A DNA stretch of 64,000 bases from Hippophae tibetana (Eukaryota > Streptophyta > Magnoliopsida > Rosales > Elaeagnaceae). Under the pieces are notes generated by a model. It ran no database searches. It had not been told where the DNA came from and saw nothing but the letters and a program-made list of their open reading frames with translations. The first letter of the stretch is position 1. Every line of letters starts with the position of its first letter. Made by a program: the position numbers and the translations under genes. This document shows positions 39,737 through 51,273 of this stretch, in pieces. The DNA lies in the NCBI GenBank assembly GCA_037013495.1, contig CM072810.1:51570843-51634842 (forward strand). The letters are read 5' to 3'.

Positions 39737-42700
39737 CGGGACGCTTGAACGGTCACCTTTAATCCTCGTTCAAAGCTCACACCAAGTCACGAGGATGTTA
39801 CACCCCGTGCACGACACAAGTCATTCTAAATGACACTTGGATACAACATAGAAAGGTTACCCACAACAACGAGCGCAGGGATGGTACTTATCTCGGTTGC
39901 ATCATTCCGTCTCTTGTAACCGAACTTCACCTCGAACTTGTGCTTTTATGGGATACAAATCGGAGATCATGTTTTGATACCAAAGATAGGAACAATAGCG
40001 AATCCTTCGTTCCTAAAGCTTAAGCTTTCAATACGGGACGCTTGAACGGTCACCTTTAATCCTCGTTCAAAGCTCACACCAAGTCACGAGGATGTTACAC
40101 CCCGTGCACGACACAAGTCATTCTAAATGACACTTGGAACAACATAGAAAGGTTACCCACAACAACGAGCGCAGGGATGGTACTTACCTCGGTTGCATCA
40201 TTCCATCTCTTGTAACCGAACTTCACCTCAAACTTGTGCTTTTATGGGATACAAATCGGAGATCATGTTTTGATACCAAAGATAGGAAAAATAGCGAATC
40301 CTTCGTTCCTAAAGCTTAAGCTTTCAAGACGGGACGCTTGAACGGTCACCCTTTACTTGTTCAAAGCTCACACCAAGTCACGAGGATGTTACCCCCCATT
40401 CAGACACAAGTCATTCTAAATGACATTTGGAAACAACATAGAAAGGTTACCCACAACAACGAACCCAGGGATGGTCCTTACCTCGGTTGCATCATTCCGT
40501 CTCTTGTAAGCGAACTTCACCTCTAACTTGTGCTTTTATGGGATAAAAATGGGAGATCATATTTTGCTACCAAACAGAGGAAAAATAGCTAATCTTTCCT
40601 TCCTAAAGCTTAATCTTTCAATACGGGACGCTTGAACGGTCACCTTTAATCCTCGTTCAAAGCTCACACCAAGTCACGAGGATGTTACACCCCGTGCACG
40701 ACACAAGTCATTCTAAATGACACTTGGATACAACATAGAAAGGTTACCCACAACAACGAGCACAGGGATGGTACTTATCTCGGTTGCATCATTCCGCCTC
40801 TTGTAACCGAACTTCACCTCAAACTTGTGCTTTTATGGAATACAAATCGGAGATCATGTTTTGATACCAAAGATAGGAAAAATAGCGAATCCTTCGTTCC
40901 TAAAGCTTAAGCTTTCAATACGGGACGCTTGAACGGTCACCTTTAATCCTCGTTCAAAGCTCACACCAAGTCACGAGGATGTTACACCACGTGCACGACA
41001 CAAGTCATTCTAAATGACACTTGGATACAACATAGAAAGGTTACCCACAACAACGAGCGCAGGGATGGTACTTATCTCGGTTGCATCATTCCGTCTCTTG
41101 TAACCGAACTTCACCTCGAACTTGTGCTTTTATGGGATACAAATCGGAGATCATGTTTTGATACCAAAGATAGGAAAAATAGCGAATCCTTCCTTCCTAA
41201 AGCTTAAGCTTTCAATACGGGACGCTTGAACGGTCACCTTTAATCCTCGTTCAAACCTCACACCAAGTCACGAGGATGTTACACCCCGTGCACGACACAA
41301 GACATTCTAAATGACACTTGGATACAACATAGAAAGGTTACCCACAACAACGAGGGCAGGGATGGTACTTATCTCGGTTGCATCATTCCATCTCTTGTAA
41401 CCGAACTTCACCTCGAACTTGTGCTTTTATGGTATACAAATCGGAGATCATGTTTTGATACCAAAGATAGGAAAAATAGCGAATCCTTCGTTCCTAAAGC
41501 TTAAGCTTTCAATACGGGACGCTTGAACGGTCACCCTTTACTTGTTCAAAGCTCACACCAAGTCACGAGGATGTTACCCCCCATTCAGACACAAGTCATT
41601 CTAAATGACATTTGGAAACAACATAGAAAGGTTACCCACAACAACGAACCCAGGGATGGTCCTTACCTCGGTTGCATCATTCCGTCTCTTGTAAGCGAAC
41701 TTCACCTCTAACTTGTGCTTTTATGGGATAAAAATGGGAGATCATATTTTGCTACCAAACAGAGGAAAAATAGCTAATCTTTCCTTCCTAAAGCTTAATC
41801 TTTCAATACGGGACGCTTGAACGGTCACCTTTAATCCTCGTTCAAAGCTCACACCAAGTCACGAGGATGTTACACCCCGTGCACGACACAAGTCATTCTA
41901 AATGACACTTGGATACAACATAGAAAGGTTACCCACAACAACGAGCACAGGGATGGTACTTATCTCGGTTGCATCATTCCGCCTCTTGTAACCGAACTTC
42001 ACCTCAAACTTGTGCTTTTATGGAATACAAATCGGAGATCATGTTTTGATACCAAAGATAGGAAAAATAGCGAATCCTTCGTTCCTAAAGCTTAAGCTTT
42101 CAATACGGGACGCTTGAACGGTCACCTTTAATCCTCGTTCAAAGCTCACACCAAGTCACGAGGATGTTACACCCCGTGCACGACACAAGTCATTCTAAAT
42201 GACACTTGGATACAACATAGAAAGGTTACCCACAACAACGAGCGCAGGGATGGTACTTATCTCGGTTGCATCATTCCGTCTCTTGTAACCGAACTTCACC
42301 TCGAACTTGTGCTTTTATGGGATACAAATCGGAGATCATGTTTTGATACCAAAGATAGGAAAAATAGCGAATCCTTCCTTCCTAAAGCTTAAGCTTTCAA
42401 TACGGGACGCTTGAACGGTCACCTTTAATCCTCGTTCAAACCTCACACCAAGTCACGAGGATGTTACACCCCGTGCACGACACAAGACATTCTAAATGAC
42501 ACTTGGATACAACATAGAAAGGTTACCCACAACAACGAGGGCAGGGATGGTACTTATCTCGGTTGCATCATTCCATCTCTTGTAACCGAACTTCACCTCG
42601 AACTTGTGCTTTTATGGTATACAAATCGGAGATCATGTTTTGATACCAAAGATAGGAAAAATAGCGAATCCTTCGTTCCTAAAGCTTAAGCTTTCAATAC

Positions 42701-43880
42701 GGGACGCTTGAACGGTCACCCTTTACTTGTTCAAAGCTCACACCAAGTCACGAGGATGTTACCCCCCATTCAGACACAAGTCATTCTAAATGACATTTGG
42801 AAACAACATAGAAAGGTTACCCACAACAACGAACCCAGGGATGGTCCTTACCTCGGTTGCATCATTCCGTCTCTTGTAAGCGAACTTCACCTCTAACTTG
42901 TGCTTTTATGGGATAAAAATGGGAGATCATATTTTGCTACCAAATAGAGGAAAAATAGCTAATCCTTCCTTCCTAAAGCTTAATCTTTCAATACGGGACG
43001 CTTGAACGGTCACCTTTAATCCTCGTTCAAAGCTCACACCAAGTCACGAGGATGTTACACCCCGTGCACGACACAAGTCATTCTAAATGACACTTGGATA
43101 CAACATAGAAAGGTTACCCACAACAACGAGCACAGGGATGGTACTTATCTCGGTTGCATCATTCCGCCTCTTGTAACCGAACTTCACCTCAAACTTGTGC
43201 TTTTATGGGATACAAATCGGAGATCATGTTTTGATACCAAAGATAGGAAAAATAGCGAATCCTTCGTTCCTAAAGCTTAAGCTTTCAATACGGGACGCTT
43301 GAACTGTCACCTTTAATCCTCGTTCAAAGCTCACACCAAGTCACGAGGATGTTACACCCCGTGCACGACACAAGTCATTCTAAATGACACTTGGATACAA
43401 CATAGAAAGGTTACCCACAACAACGAGGGCAGGGATGGTACTTATCTCGGTTGCATCATTCCGTCTCTTGTAACCGAACTTCACCTCGAACTTGTGCTTT
43501 TATGGGATACAAATCGGAGATCATGTTTTGATACCAAAGATAGGAAAAATAGCGAATCCTTCTTCCTAAAGCTTAAGCTTTCAATACGGGACCCTTGAAC
43601 GGTCACCCTTAACTTGTTCAAAGCTCACACCAAGTGACGAGGATGTTACCCCCCATGCAGACACAAGTCATTCTAAATGACATTTGGAAACAACATGGAA
43701 AGGTTACCCACAACAACGAACCCAGGGATGGTCCTTACCTCGGTTGCATCATTCCGTCCCTTGTAAGCAAACTTCACCTCTAACTTGTGCTTTTATGGGA
43801 TACAAATCGGAGATCATATTTTGCTACCAAACATAGGAAAAATAGCTAATCCTTCCTTCCTAAAGCTTAATTTTTCAATA
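39737..43880 (+). repeat. 4144 bp 14-mer, copy 2
   Basis: Starts: A 39737, A 40034 (296 bp), B 40330, A 40624, A 40921, A 41218, B 41515, A 41809, A 42106, A 42403, B 42700, A 42994, A 43291 (296 bp), B 43587. Every start is 4144 bp after its partner and every rare marker is present. I see only two differences: CACTACAC near 36850 against CACGACAC here, and GCAAATCC near 39703 against GCTAATCC near 43848. The copies are directly adjacent. Such identity means very recent duplication, or possibly an assembly artefact. Confidence 0.92.
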
Positions 43881-45655
43881 CGGGACGCTTTAACGGTCAC
43901 CTTTAATCCTCGGTCAAAGCTCACACCAAGTCACGAGGATGTTACACCCCGTGCACGACACAAGTCATTCTAAATGACACTTGGATACAACATAGAAAGG
44001 TTACCCACAACAACGAGCGCAGGGATGGTACTTACCTCGGTTGCATCATTCCATCTCTTGTAACCGAACTTCACCTCGAACTTGTGCTTTTATGGGATAC
44101 AAAGCGGAGATCATGTTTTGATACCAAAGATAGGAAAAATAGCGAATCCTTCGTTCCTAAAGCTTAAGCTTTCAATACGGGACGCTTGAACGGTCACCCT
44201 TTACTTGTTCAAAGCTCACACCAAGTCACGAGGATGTTACCCCCCATTCAGACACAAGTCATTCTAAATGACATTTGGAAACAACATAGAAAGGTTACCC
44301 ACAACAACGAACCCAGGGATGGTCCTTACCTCGGTTGCATCATTCCGTCTCTTGTAAGCGAACTTCACCTCTAACTTGTGCTTTTATGGGATAAAAATGG
44401 GAGATCATATTTTGCTACCAAATAGAGGAAAAATAGCTAATCCTTCCTTCCTAAAGCTTAATCTTTCAATACGGGACGCTTGAACGGTCACCTTTAATCC
44501 TCGTTCAAAGCTCACACCAAGTCACGAGGATGTTACACCCCGTGCACGACACAAGTCATTCTAAATGACACTTGGATACAACATAGAAAGGTTACCCACA
44601 ACAACGAGCACAGGGATGGTACTTATCTCGGTTGCATCATTCCGCCTCTTGTAACCGAACTTCACCTCAAACTTGTGCTTTTATGGGATACAAATCGGAG
44701 ATCATGTTTTGATACCAAAGATAGGAAAAATAGCGAATCCTTCGTTCCTAAAGCTTAAGCTTTCAATACGGGACGCTTGAACTGTCACCTTTAATCCTCG
44801 TTCAAAGCTCACACCAAGTCACGAGGATGTTACACCCCGTGCACGACACAAGTCATTCTAAATGACACTTGGATACAACATAGAAAGGTTACCCACAACA
44901 ACGAGGGCAGGGATGGTACTTATCTCGGTTGCATCATTCCGTCTCTTGTAACCGAACTTCACCTCGAACTTGTGCTTTTATGGGATACAAATCGGAGATC
45001 ATGTTTTGATACCAAAGATAGGAAAAATAGCGAATCCTTCTTCCTAAAGCTTAAGCTTTCAATACGGGACCCTTGAACGGTCACCCTTAACTTGTTCAAA
45101 GCTCACACCAAGTGACGAGGATGTTACCCCCCATGCAGACACAAGTCATTCTAAATGACATTTGGAAACAACATGGAAAGGTTACCCACAACAACGAACC
45201 CAGGGATGGTCCTTACCTCGGTTGCATCATTCCGTCCCTTGTAAGCAAACTTCACCTCTAACTTGTGCTTTTATGGGATACAAATCGGAGATCATATTTT
45301 GCTACCAAACATAGGAAAAATAGCTAATCCTTCCTTCCTAAAGCTTAATTTTTCAATACGGGACGCTTTAACGGTCACCTTTAATCCTCGGTCAAAGCTC
45401 ACACCAAGTCACGAGGATGTTACACCCCGTGCACGACACAAGTCATTCTAAATGACACTTGGATACAACATAGAAAGGTTACCCACAACAACGAGCGCAG
45501 GGATGGTACTTACCTCGGTTGCATCATTCCATCTCTTGTAACCGAACTTCACCTCGAACTTGTGCTTTTATGGGATACAAAGCGGAGATCATGTTTTGAT
45601 ACCAAAGATAGGAAAAATAGCGAATCCTTCGTTCCTAAAGCTTAAGCTTTCAATA
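42700..45655 (+). repeat. 1478 bp pentamer (B-A-A-B-A), two tandem copies
   Basis: Copies 42700-44177 and 44178-45655 share AAATAGAGG, GAACTGTCACC, GAATCCTTCTTCC, AAGTGACGAGG, CCGTCCCTTGTAAGCAAAC, GACGCTTTAACGG, CCTCGGTCAAAGC and ACAAAGCGGAGATC. I found no difference between them by eye. The first copy overlaps the end of the 4144 bp repeat, so the pentamer duplicated after, or on the flank of, the 14-mer event. Starts in copy 2: B 44178, A 44472, A 44769 (296 bp), B 45065, A 45359. Confidence 0.9.
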
Positions 45656-47137
45656 CGGGACGCTTGAACGGTCACCTTTAATCCTCGTTCAAAGCTCACA
45701 CCAAGTCACGAGGATGTTACACCCCGTGCACGACACAAGTCATTCTAAATGACACTTGGATACAACATAGAAAGGTTACCCACAACAACGAGCGCAGGGA
45801 TGGTACTTATCTCGGTTGCATCATTCCGTCTCTTGTAACCGAACTTCACCTCGAACTTGTGCTTTTATGGGATACAAATCGGAGATCATGTTTTGATACC
45901 AAAGATAGGAACAATAGCGAATCCTTCGTTCCTAAAGCTTAAGCTTTCAATACGGGACGCTTGAACGGTCACCTTTAATCCTCGTTCAAAGCTCACACCA
46001 AGTCACGAGGATGTTACACCCCGTGCACGACACAAGTCATTCTAAATGACACTTGGAACAACATAGAAAGGTTACCCACAACAACGAGCGCAGGGATGGT
46101 ACTTACCTCGGTTGCATCATTCCATCTCTTGTAACCGAACTTCACCTCAAACTTGTGCTTTTATGGGATACAAATCGGAGATCATGTTTTGATACCAAAG
46201 ATAGGAAAAATAGCGAATCCTTCGTTCCTAAAGCTTAAGCTTTCAAGACGGGACGCTTGAACGGTCACCCTTTACTTGTTCAAAGCTCACACCAAGTCAC
46301 GAGGATGTTACCCCCCATTCAGACACAAGTCATTCTAAATGACATTTGGAAACAACATAGAAAGGTTACCCACAACAACGAACCCAGGGATGGTCCTTAC
46401 CTCGGTTGCATCATTCCGTCTCTTGTAAGCGAACTTCACCTCTAACTTGTGCTTTTATGGGATAAAAATGGGAGATCATATTTTGCTACCAAACAGAGGA
46501 AAAATAGCTAATCCTTCCTTCCTAAAGCTTAATCTTTCAATACAGGACGCTTGAACGGTCACCTTTAATCCTCGTTCAAAGCTCACACCAAGTCACGAGG
46601 ATGTTACACCCCATGCACGACACAAGTCATTCTAAATGACACTTGGATACAACATAGAAAGGTTACCCACAACAACGAGCACCTTGGATGGTACTTATCT
46701 CGGTTGCATCATTCCGCCTCTTGTAACCGAACTTCACCTCAAACTTGTGCTTTTATGGGATACAAATCGGAGATCATGTTTTGATACCAAAGATAGGAAA
46801 AATAGCGAATCCTTCGTTCCTAAAGCTTAAGCTTTCAATACGGGACGCTTGAACGGTCACCTTTAATCCTCGTTCAAAGCTCACACCAAGTCACGAGGAT
46901 GTTACACCCCGTGCACGACACAAGTCATTCTAAATGACACTTGGATACAACATAGAAAGGTTACCCACAACAACGAGGGCAGGGATGGTACTTATCTCGG
47001 TTGCATCATTCCGTCTCTTGTAACCGAACTTCACCTCGAACTTGTGCTTTTATGGGATACAAATCGGAGATCATGTTTTGATACCAAAGATAGGAAAAAT
47101 AGCGAATCCTTCCTTCCTAAAGCTTAAGCTTTCAATA
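45656..47137 (+). repeat. Five monomers related to the 14-mer start
   Basis: Starts: A 45656, A 45953 (296 bp), B 46249, A 46543 (298 bp), A 46841. The first three match 39737, 40034 and 40330 (offset 5919), including AGGAACAATAG, ACTTGGAACAAC and CAAGACGGG. The monomer at 46543 begins CAGGAC, has CCCCATGCACG, and reads AGCACCTTGGATGG near 46680 where others have AGCACAGGGATGG, a net 1 bp insertion with substitutions found nowhere else in the window. Confidence 0.87.
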
Positions 47138-48616
47138 CGGGACCCTTGAACGGTCACCCTTAACTTGTTCAAAGCTCACACCAAGTCACGAGGATGTTAC
47201 CCCCCATGCAGACACAAGTCATTCTAAATGACATTTGGAAACAACATGGAAAGGTTACCCACAACAACGAACCCAGGGATGGTCCTTACCTCGGTTGCAT
47301 CATTCCGTCTCTTGTAAGCAAACTTCACCTCTAACTTGTGCTTTTATGGGATACAAATCGGAGATCATATTTTGCTACCAAACATAGGAAAAATAGCTAA
47401 TCCTTCCTTCCTAAAGCTTAATCTTTCAATACGGGACGCTTTAACGGTCACCTTTAATCCTCGTTCAAAGCTCACACCAAGTCACGAGGATGTTACACCC
47501 CGTGCACGACACAAGTCATTCTAAATGACACTTGGATACAACATAGAAAGGTTACCCACAACAACGAGCGCAGGGATGGTACTTACCTCGGTTGCATCAT
47601 TCCATCTCTTGTAACCGAACTTCACCTCGAACTTGTGCTTTTATGGGATACAAATCGGAGATCATGTTTTGATACCAAAGATAGGAAAAATAGCGAATCC
47701 TTCGTTCCTAAAGCTTAAGCTTTCAATACGGGACGCTTGAACGGTCACCTTTAATCCTCGTTCAAAGCTCACACCAAGTCACGAGGATGTTACACCCCGT
47801 GCACGACACAAGTCATTCTAAATGACACTTGGATACAACATAGAAAGGTTACCCACAACAACGAGCGCAGGGATGGTACTTACCTCGGTTGCATCATTCC
47901 ATCTCTTGTAACCGAACTTCACCTCGAACTTGTGCTTTTATGGGATACAAATCGGAGATCATGTTTTGATACCAAAGATAGGAACAATAGCGAATCCTTC
48001 GTTCCTAAAGCTTAAGCTTTCAATACGGGACGCTTGAACGGTCACCTTTAATCCTCGTTCAAAGCTCACACCAAGTCACGAGGATGTTACACCCCGTGCA
48101 CGACACAAGTCATTCTAAATGACACTTGGATACAACATAGAAAGGTTACCCACAACAACGAGCGCAGGGATGGTACTTACCTCGGTTGCATCATTCCATC
48201 TCTTGTAACCGAACTTCACCTCGAACTTGTGCTTTTATGGGATACAAATCGGAGATCATGTTTTGATACCAAAGATAGGAAAAATAGCGAATCCTTCGTT
48301 CCTAAAGCTTAAGCTTTCAATACGGGACGCTTGAACGGTCACCCTTTACTTGTTCAAAGCTCACACCAAGTCACGAGGATGTTACCCCCCATTCAGACAC
48401 AAGTCATTCTAAATGACATTTGGAAACAACATAGAAAGGTTACCCACAACAACGAACGCAGGGATGGTCCTTACCTCGGTTGCATCATTCCGTCTCTTGT
48501 AAGCGAACTTCACCTCTAACTTGTGCTTTTATGTGATAAAAATGGGAGATCATACTTTGCTACGAAACAGAGGAAAAATAGCTAATCCTTCCTTCCTAAA
48601 GCTTAATCTTTCAATA

Positions 48617-48911
48617 CGGGACCCTTGAACGGTCACCCTTAACTTGTTCAAAGCTCACACCAAGTCACGAGGATGTTACACCCCGTGAACGACACAAGTC
48701 ATTCTAAATGACACTTGGATACAACATAGAAAGGTTACCCACAACAACGAGCGCAGGGATGGTACTTATCTCGGTTGCATCATTCCGTCTCTTGTAACCG
48801 AACTTCACCTCGAACTTGTGCTTTGATGGGATACAAATCGGAGATCATGTTTTGATACCAAAGATAGGAAAAATAGCGAATCCTTCGTTCCTAAAGCTTA
48901 AGCTTTCAATA
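48617..48911 (+). repeat. B/A mosaic monomer (295 bp)
   Basis: It begins with the class B start GACCCTTGAACGG and CACCCTTAACTTG, including the 2 bp gap, then changes to class A by TTACACCCCGTGAACGAC and stays A to its end. The switch lies between roughly 48655 and 48680. The length of 295 bp is exactly A minus the 2 bp gap. A crossover or conversion inside the shared AAAGCTCACACCAAG stretch fits. Confidence 0.9.
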
Positions 48912-50393
48912 CGGGACGCTTGAACGGTCACCTTTAATCCTCGTTCAAAGCTCACACCAAGTCACGAGGATGTTACACCCCGTGCACGACACAAGTCATT
49001 CTAAATGACACTTGGATACAACATAGAAAGGTTACCCACAACAACGAGCGCAGGGATGGTACTTACCTCGGTTGCATCATTCCATCTCTTGTAACCGAAC
49101 TTCACCTCGAACTTGTGCTTTTATGGGATACAAATCGGAGATCATGTTTTGATACCAAAGATAGGAAAAATAGCGAATCCTTCGTTCCTAAAGCTTAAGC
49201 TTTCAATACGGGACGCTTGAACGGTCACCCTTTACTTGTTCAAAGCTCACACCAAGTCACGAGGATGTTACCCCCCATGCAGACACAAGTCATTCTAAAT
49301 GACATTTGGAAACAACATGGAAAGGTTACCCACAACAACGAACCCAGGGATGGTCCTTACCTCGGTTGCATCATTCCGTCTCTTGTAAGCAAACTTCACC
49401 TCTAACTTGTGCTTTTATGGGATACAAATCGGAGATCATATTTTGCTACCAAACATAGGAAAAATAGCTAATCCTTCCTTCCTAAAGCTTAATCTTTCAA
49501 TACGGGACGCTTTAACGGTCACCTTTAATCCTCGTTCAAAGCTCACACCAAGTCACGAGGATGTTACACCCCGTGCACGACACAAGTCATTCTAAATGAC
49601 ACTTGGATACAACATAGAAAGGTTACCCACAACAACGAGCGCAGGGATGGTACTTACCTCGGTTGCATCATTCCATCTCTTGTAACCGAACTTCACCTCG
49701 AACTTGTGCTTTTATGGGATACAAATCGGAGATCATGTTTTGATACCAAAGATAGGAAAAATAGCGAATCCTTCGTTCCTAAAGCTTAAGCTTTCAATAC
49801 GGGACGCTTGAACGGTCACCTTTAATCCTCGTTCAAAGCTCACACCAAGTCACGAGGATGTTACACCCCGTGCACGACACAAGTCATTCTAAATGACACT
49901 TGGATACAACATAGAAAGGTTACCCACAACAACGAGCGCAGGGATGGTACTTATCTCGGTTGCATCATTCCGTCTCTTGTAACCGAACTTCACCTCGAAC
50001 TTGTGCTTTTATGGGATACAAATCGGAGATCATGTTTTGATACCAAAGATAGGAACAATAGCGAATCCTTCGTTCCTAAAGCTTAAGCTTTCAATACGGG
50101 ACGCTTGAACGGTCACCTTTAATCCTCGTTCAAAGCTCACACCAAGTCACGAGGATGTTACACCCCGTGCACGACACAAGTCATTCTAAATGACACTTGG
50201 ATACAACATAGAAAGGTTACCCACAACAACGAGCGCAGGGATGGTACTTACCTCGGTTGCATCATTCCATCTCTTGTAACCGAACTTCACCTCGAACTTG
50301 TGCTTTTATGGGATACAAATCGGAGATCATGTTTTGATACCAAAGATAGGAAAAATAGCGAATCCTTCGTTCCTAAAGCTTAAGCTTTCAATA

Positions 50394-50981
50394 CGGGACG
50401 CTTGAACGGTCACCCTTTACTTGTTCAAAGCTCACACCAAGTCACGAGGATGTTACCCCCCATTCAGACACAAGTCATTCTAAATGACATTTGGAAACAA
50501 CATAGAAAGGTTACCCACAACAACGAACGCAGGGATGGTCCTTACCTCGGTTGCATCATTCCGTCTCTTGTAAGCGAACTTCACCTCTAACTTGTGCTTT
50601 TATGTGATAAAAATGGGAGATCATACTTTGCTACGAAACAGAGGAAAAATAGCTAATCCTTCCTTCCTAAAGCTTAAGCTTTCAATACGGGACGCTTGAA
50701 CGGTCACCCTTTACTTGTTCAAAGCTCACACCAAGTCACGAGGATGTTACCCCCCATTCAGACACAAGTCATTCTAAATGACATTTGGAAACAACATAGA
50801 AAGGTTACCCACAACAACGAACGCAGGGATGGTCCTTACCTCGGTTGCATCATTCCGTCTCTTGTAAGCGAACTTCAATTCTAACTTGTGCTTTTATGTG
50901 ATAAAAATGGGAGATCATACTTTGCTACGAAACAGAGGAAAAATAGCGAATCCTTCGTTCCTAAAGCTTAAGCTTTCAATA
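50394..50981 (+). repeat. Only B-B neighbour pair in the window
   Basis: Two class B monomers, 50394-50687 and 50688-50981, lie side by side. They share the rare set CCCTTTACTTG, CCCATTCAGAC, CGAACGCAGG, ATGTGATAAAAATGGG and CATACTTTGC, so the second is a fresh copy of the first. The second has TTCAATTCTAAC (near 50876) and switches to class A at its end (GCGAATCCTTCGTTCC). The first ends with AAGCTTAAGCTTTC where a B normally has AAGCTTAATC. Single-monomer unequal exchange is the simplest explanation. Confidence 0.9.
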
Positions 50982-51050
50982 CGGGACGCTTGAACGGTCA
51001 CCTTTAATCCTCGTTCAAAGCTCACACCAAGTCACGAGGATGTTACACCC

Positions 51051-51058
51051 CGTGCACG
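51051..51058. other. CGTGCACG palindrome, class A only
   Basis: An 8 bp perfect palindrome containing an ApaLI-type GTGCAC site, present in most class A monomers after TTACACCC. Class B has CCATGCAGAC here with a 1 bp gap, so the palindrome is a class marker. Isolated A copies have lost it, for example CCATGCACG at 6877, 8950 and 46543. Confidence 0.85.
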
Positions 51059-51064
51059 ACACAA

Positions 51065-51079
51065 GTCATTCTAAATGAC
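51065..51079. other. Per-monomer dyad GTCATT-CTA-AATGAC
   Basis: GTCATTCTAAATGAC has perfect 6 bp inverted arms around CTA. In class A the symmetry continues imperfectly outward (CAA on the left, ACTTG on the right). It lies 83 bp after CGGGAC in class A and recurs in nearly every A and B monomer. Exceptions include the GACATT versions (for example 661, 2731, 3619, 19312, 25822), the CATACT versions (12505, 14578, 16652, 17835, 20497) and the GTTATTCGAA versions (70, 4213). A role as a protein-binding or hairpin site is inference only. Confidence 0.8.
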
Positions 51080-51259
51080 ACTTGGATACAACATAGAAAG
51101 GTTACCCACAACAACGAGCGCAGGGATGGTACTTATCTCGGTTGCATCATTCCGTCTCTTGTAACCGAACTTCACCTCGAACTTGTGCTTTTATGGGATA
51201 CAAATCGGAGATCATGTTTTGATACCAAAGATAGGAAAAATAGCGAATCCTTCGTTCCT

Positions 51260-51273
51260 AAAGCTTAAGCTTT
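51260..51273. other. AAAGCTTAAGCTTT palindrome (double HindIII), class A
   Basis: A 14 bp perfect palindrome with two HindIII sites 6 bp apart, at the end of most class A monomers and often just before a B monomer. Before A monomers that follow a B it reads AAGCTTAATCTTTC, and in some A copies AAGCTTAAGTTTTC or AAGCTTAAGCTTGC, all of which break the symmetry. Confidence 0.85.
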
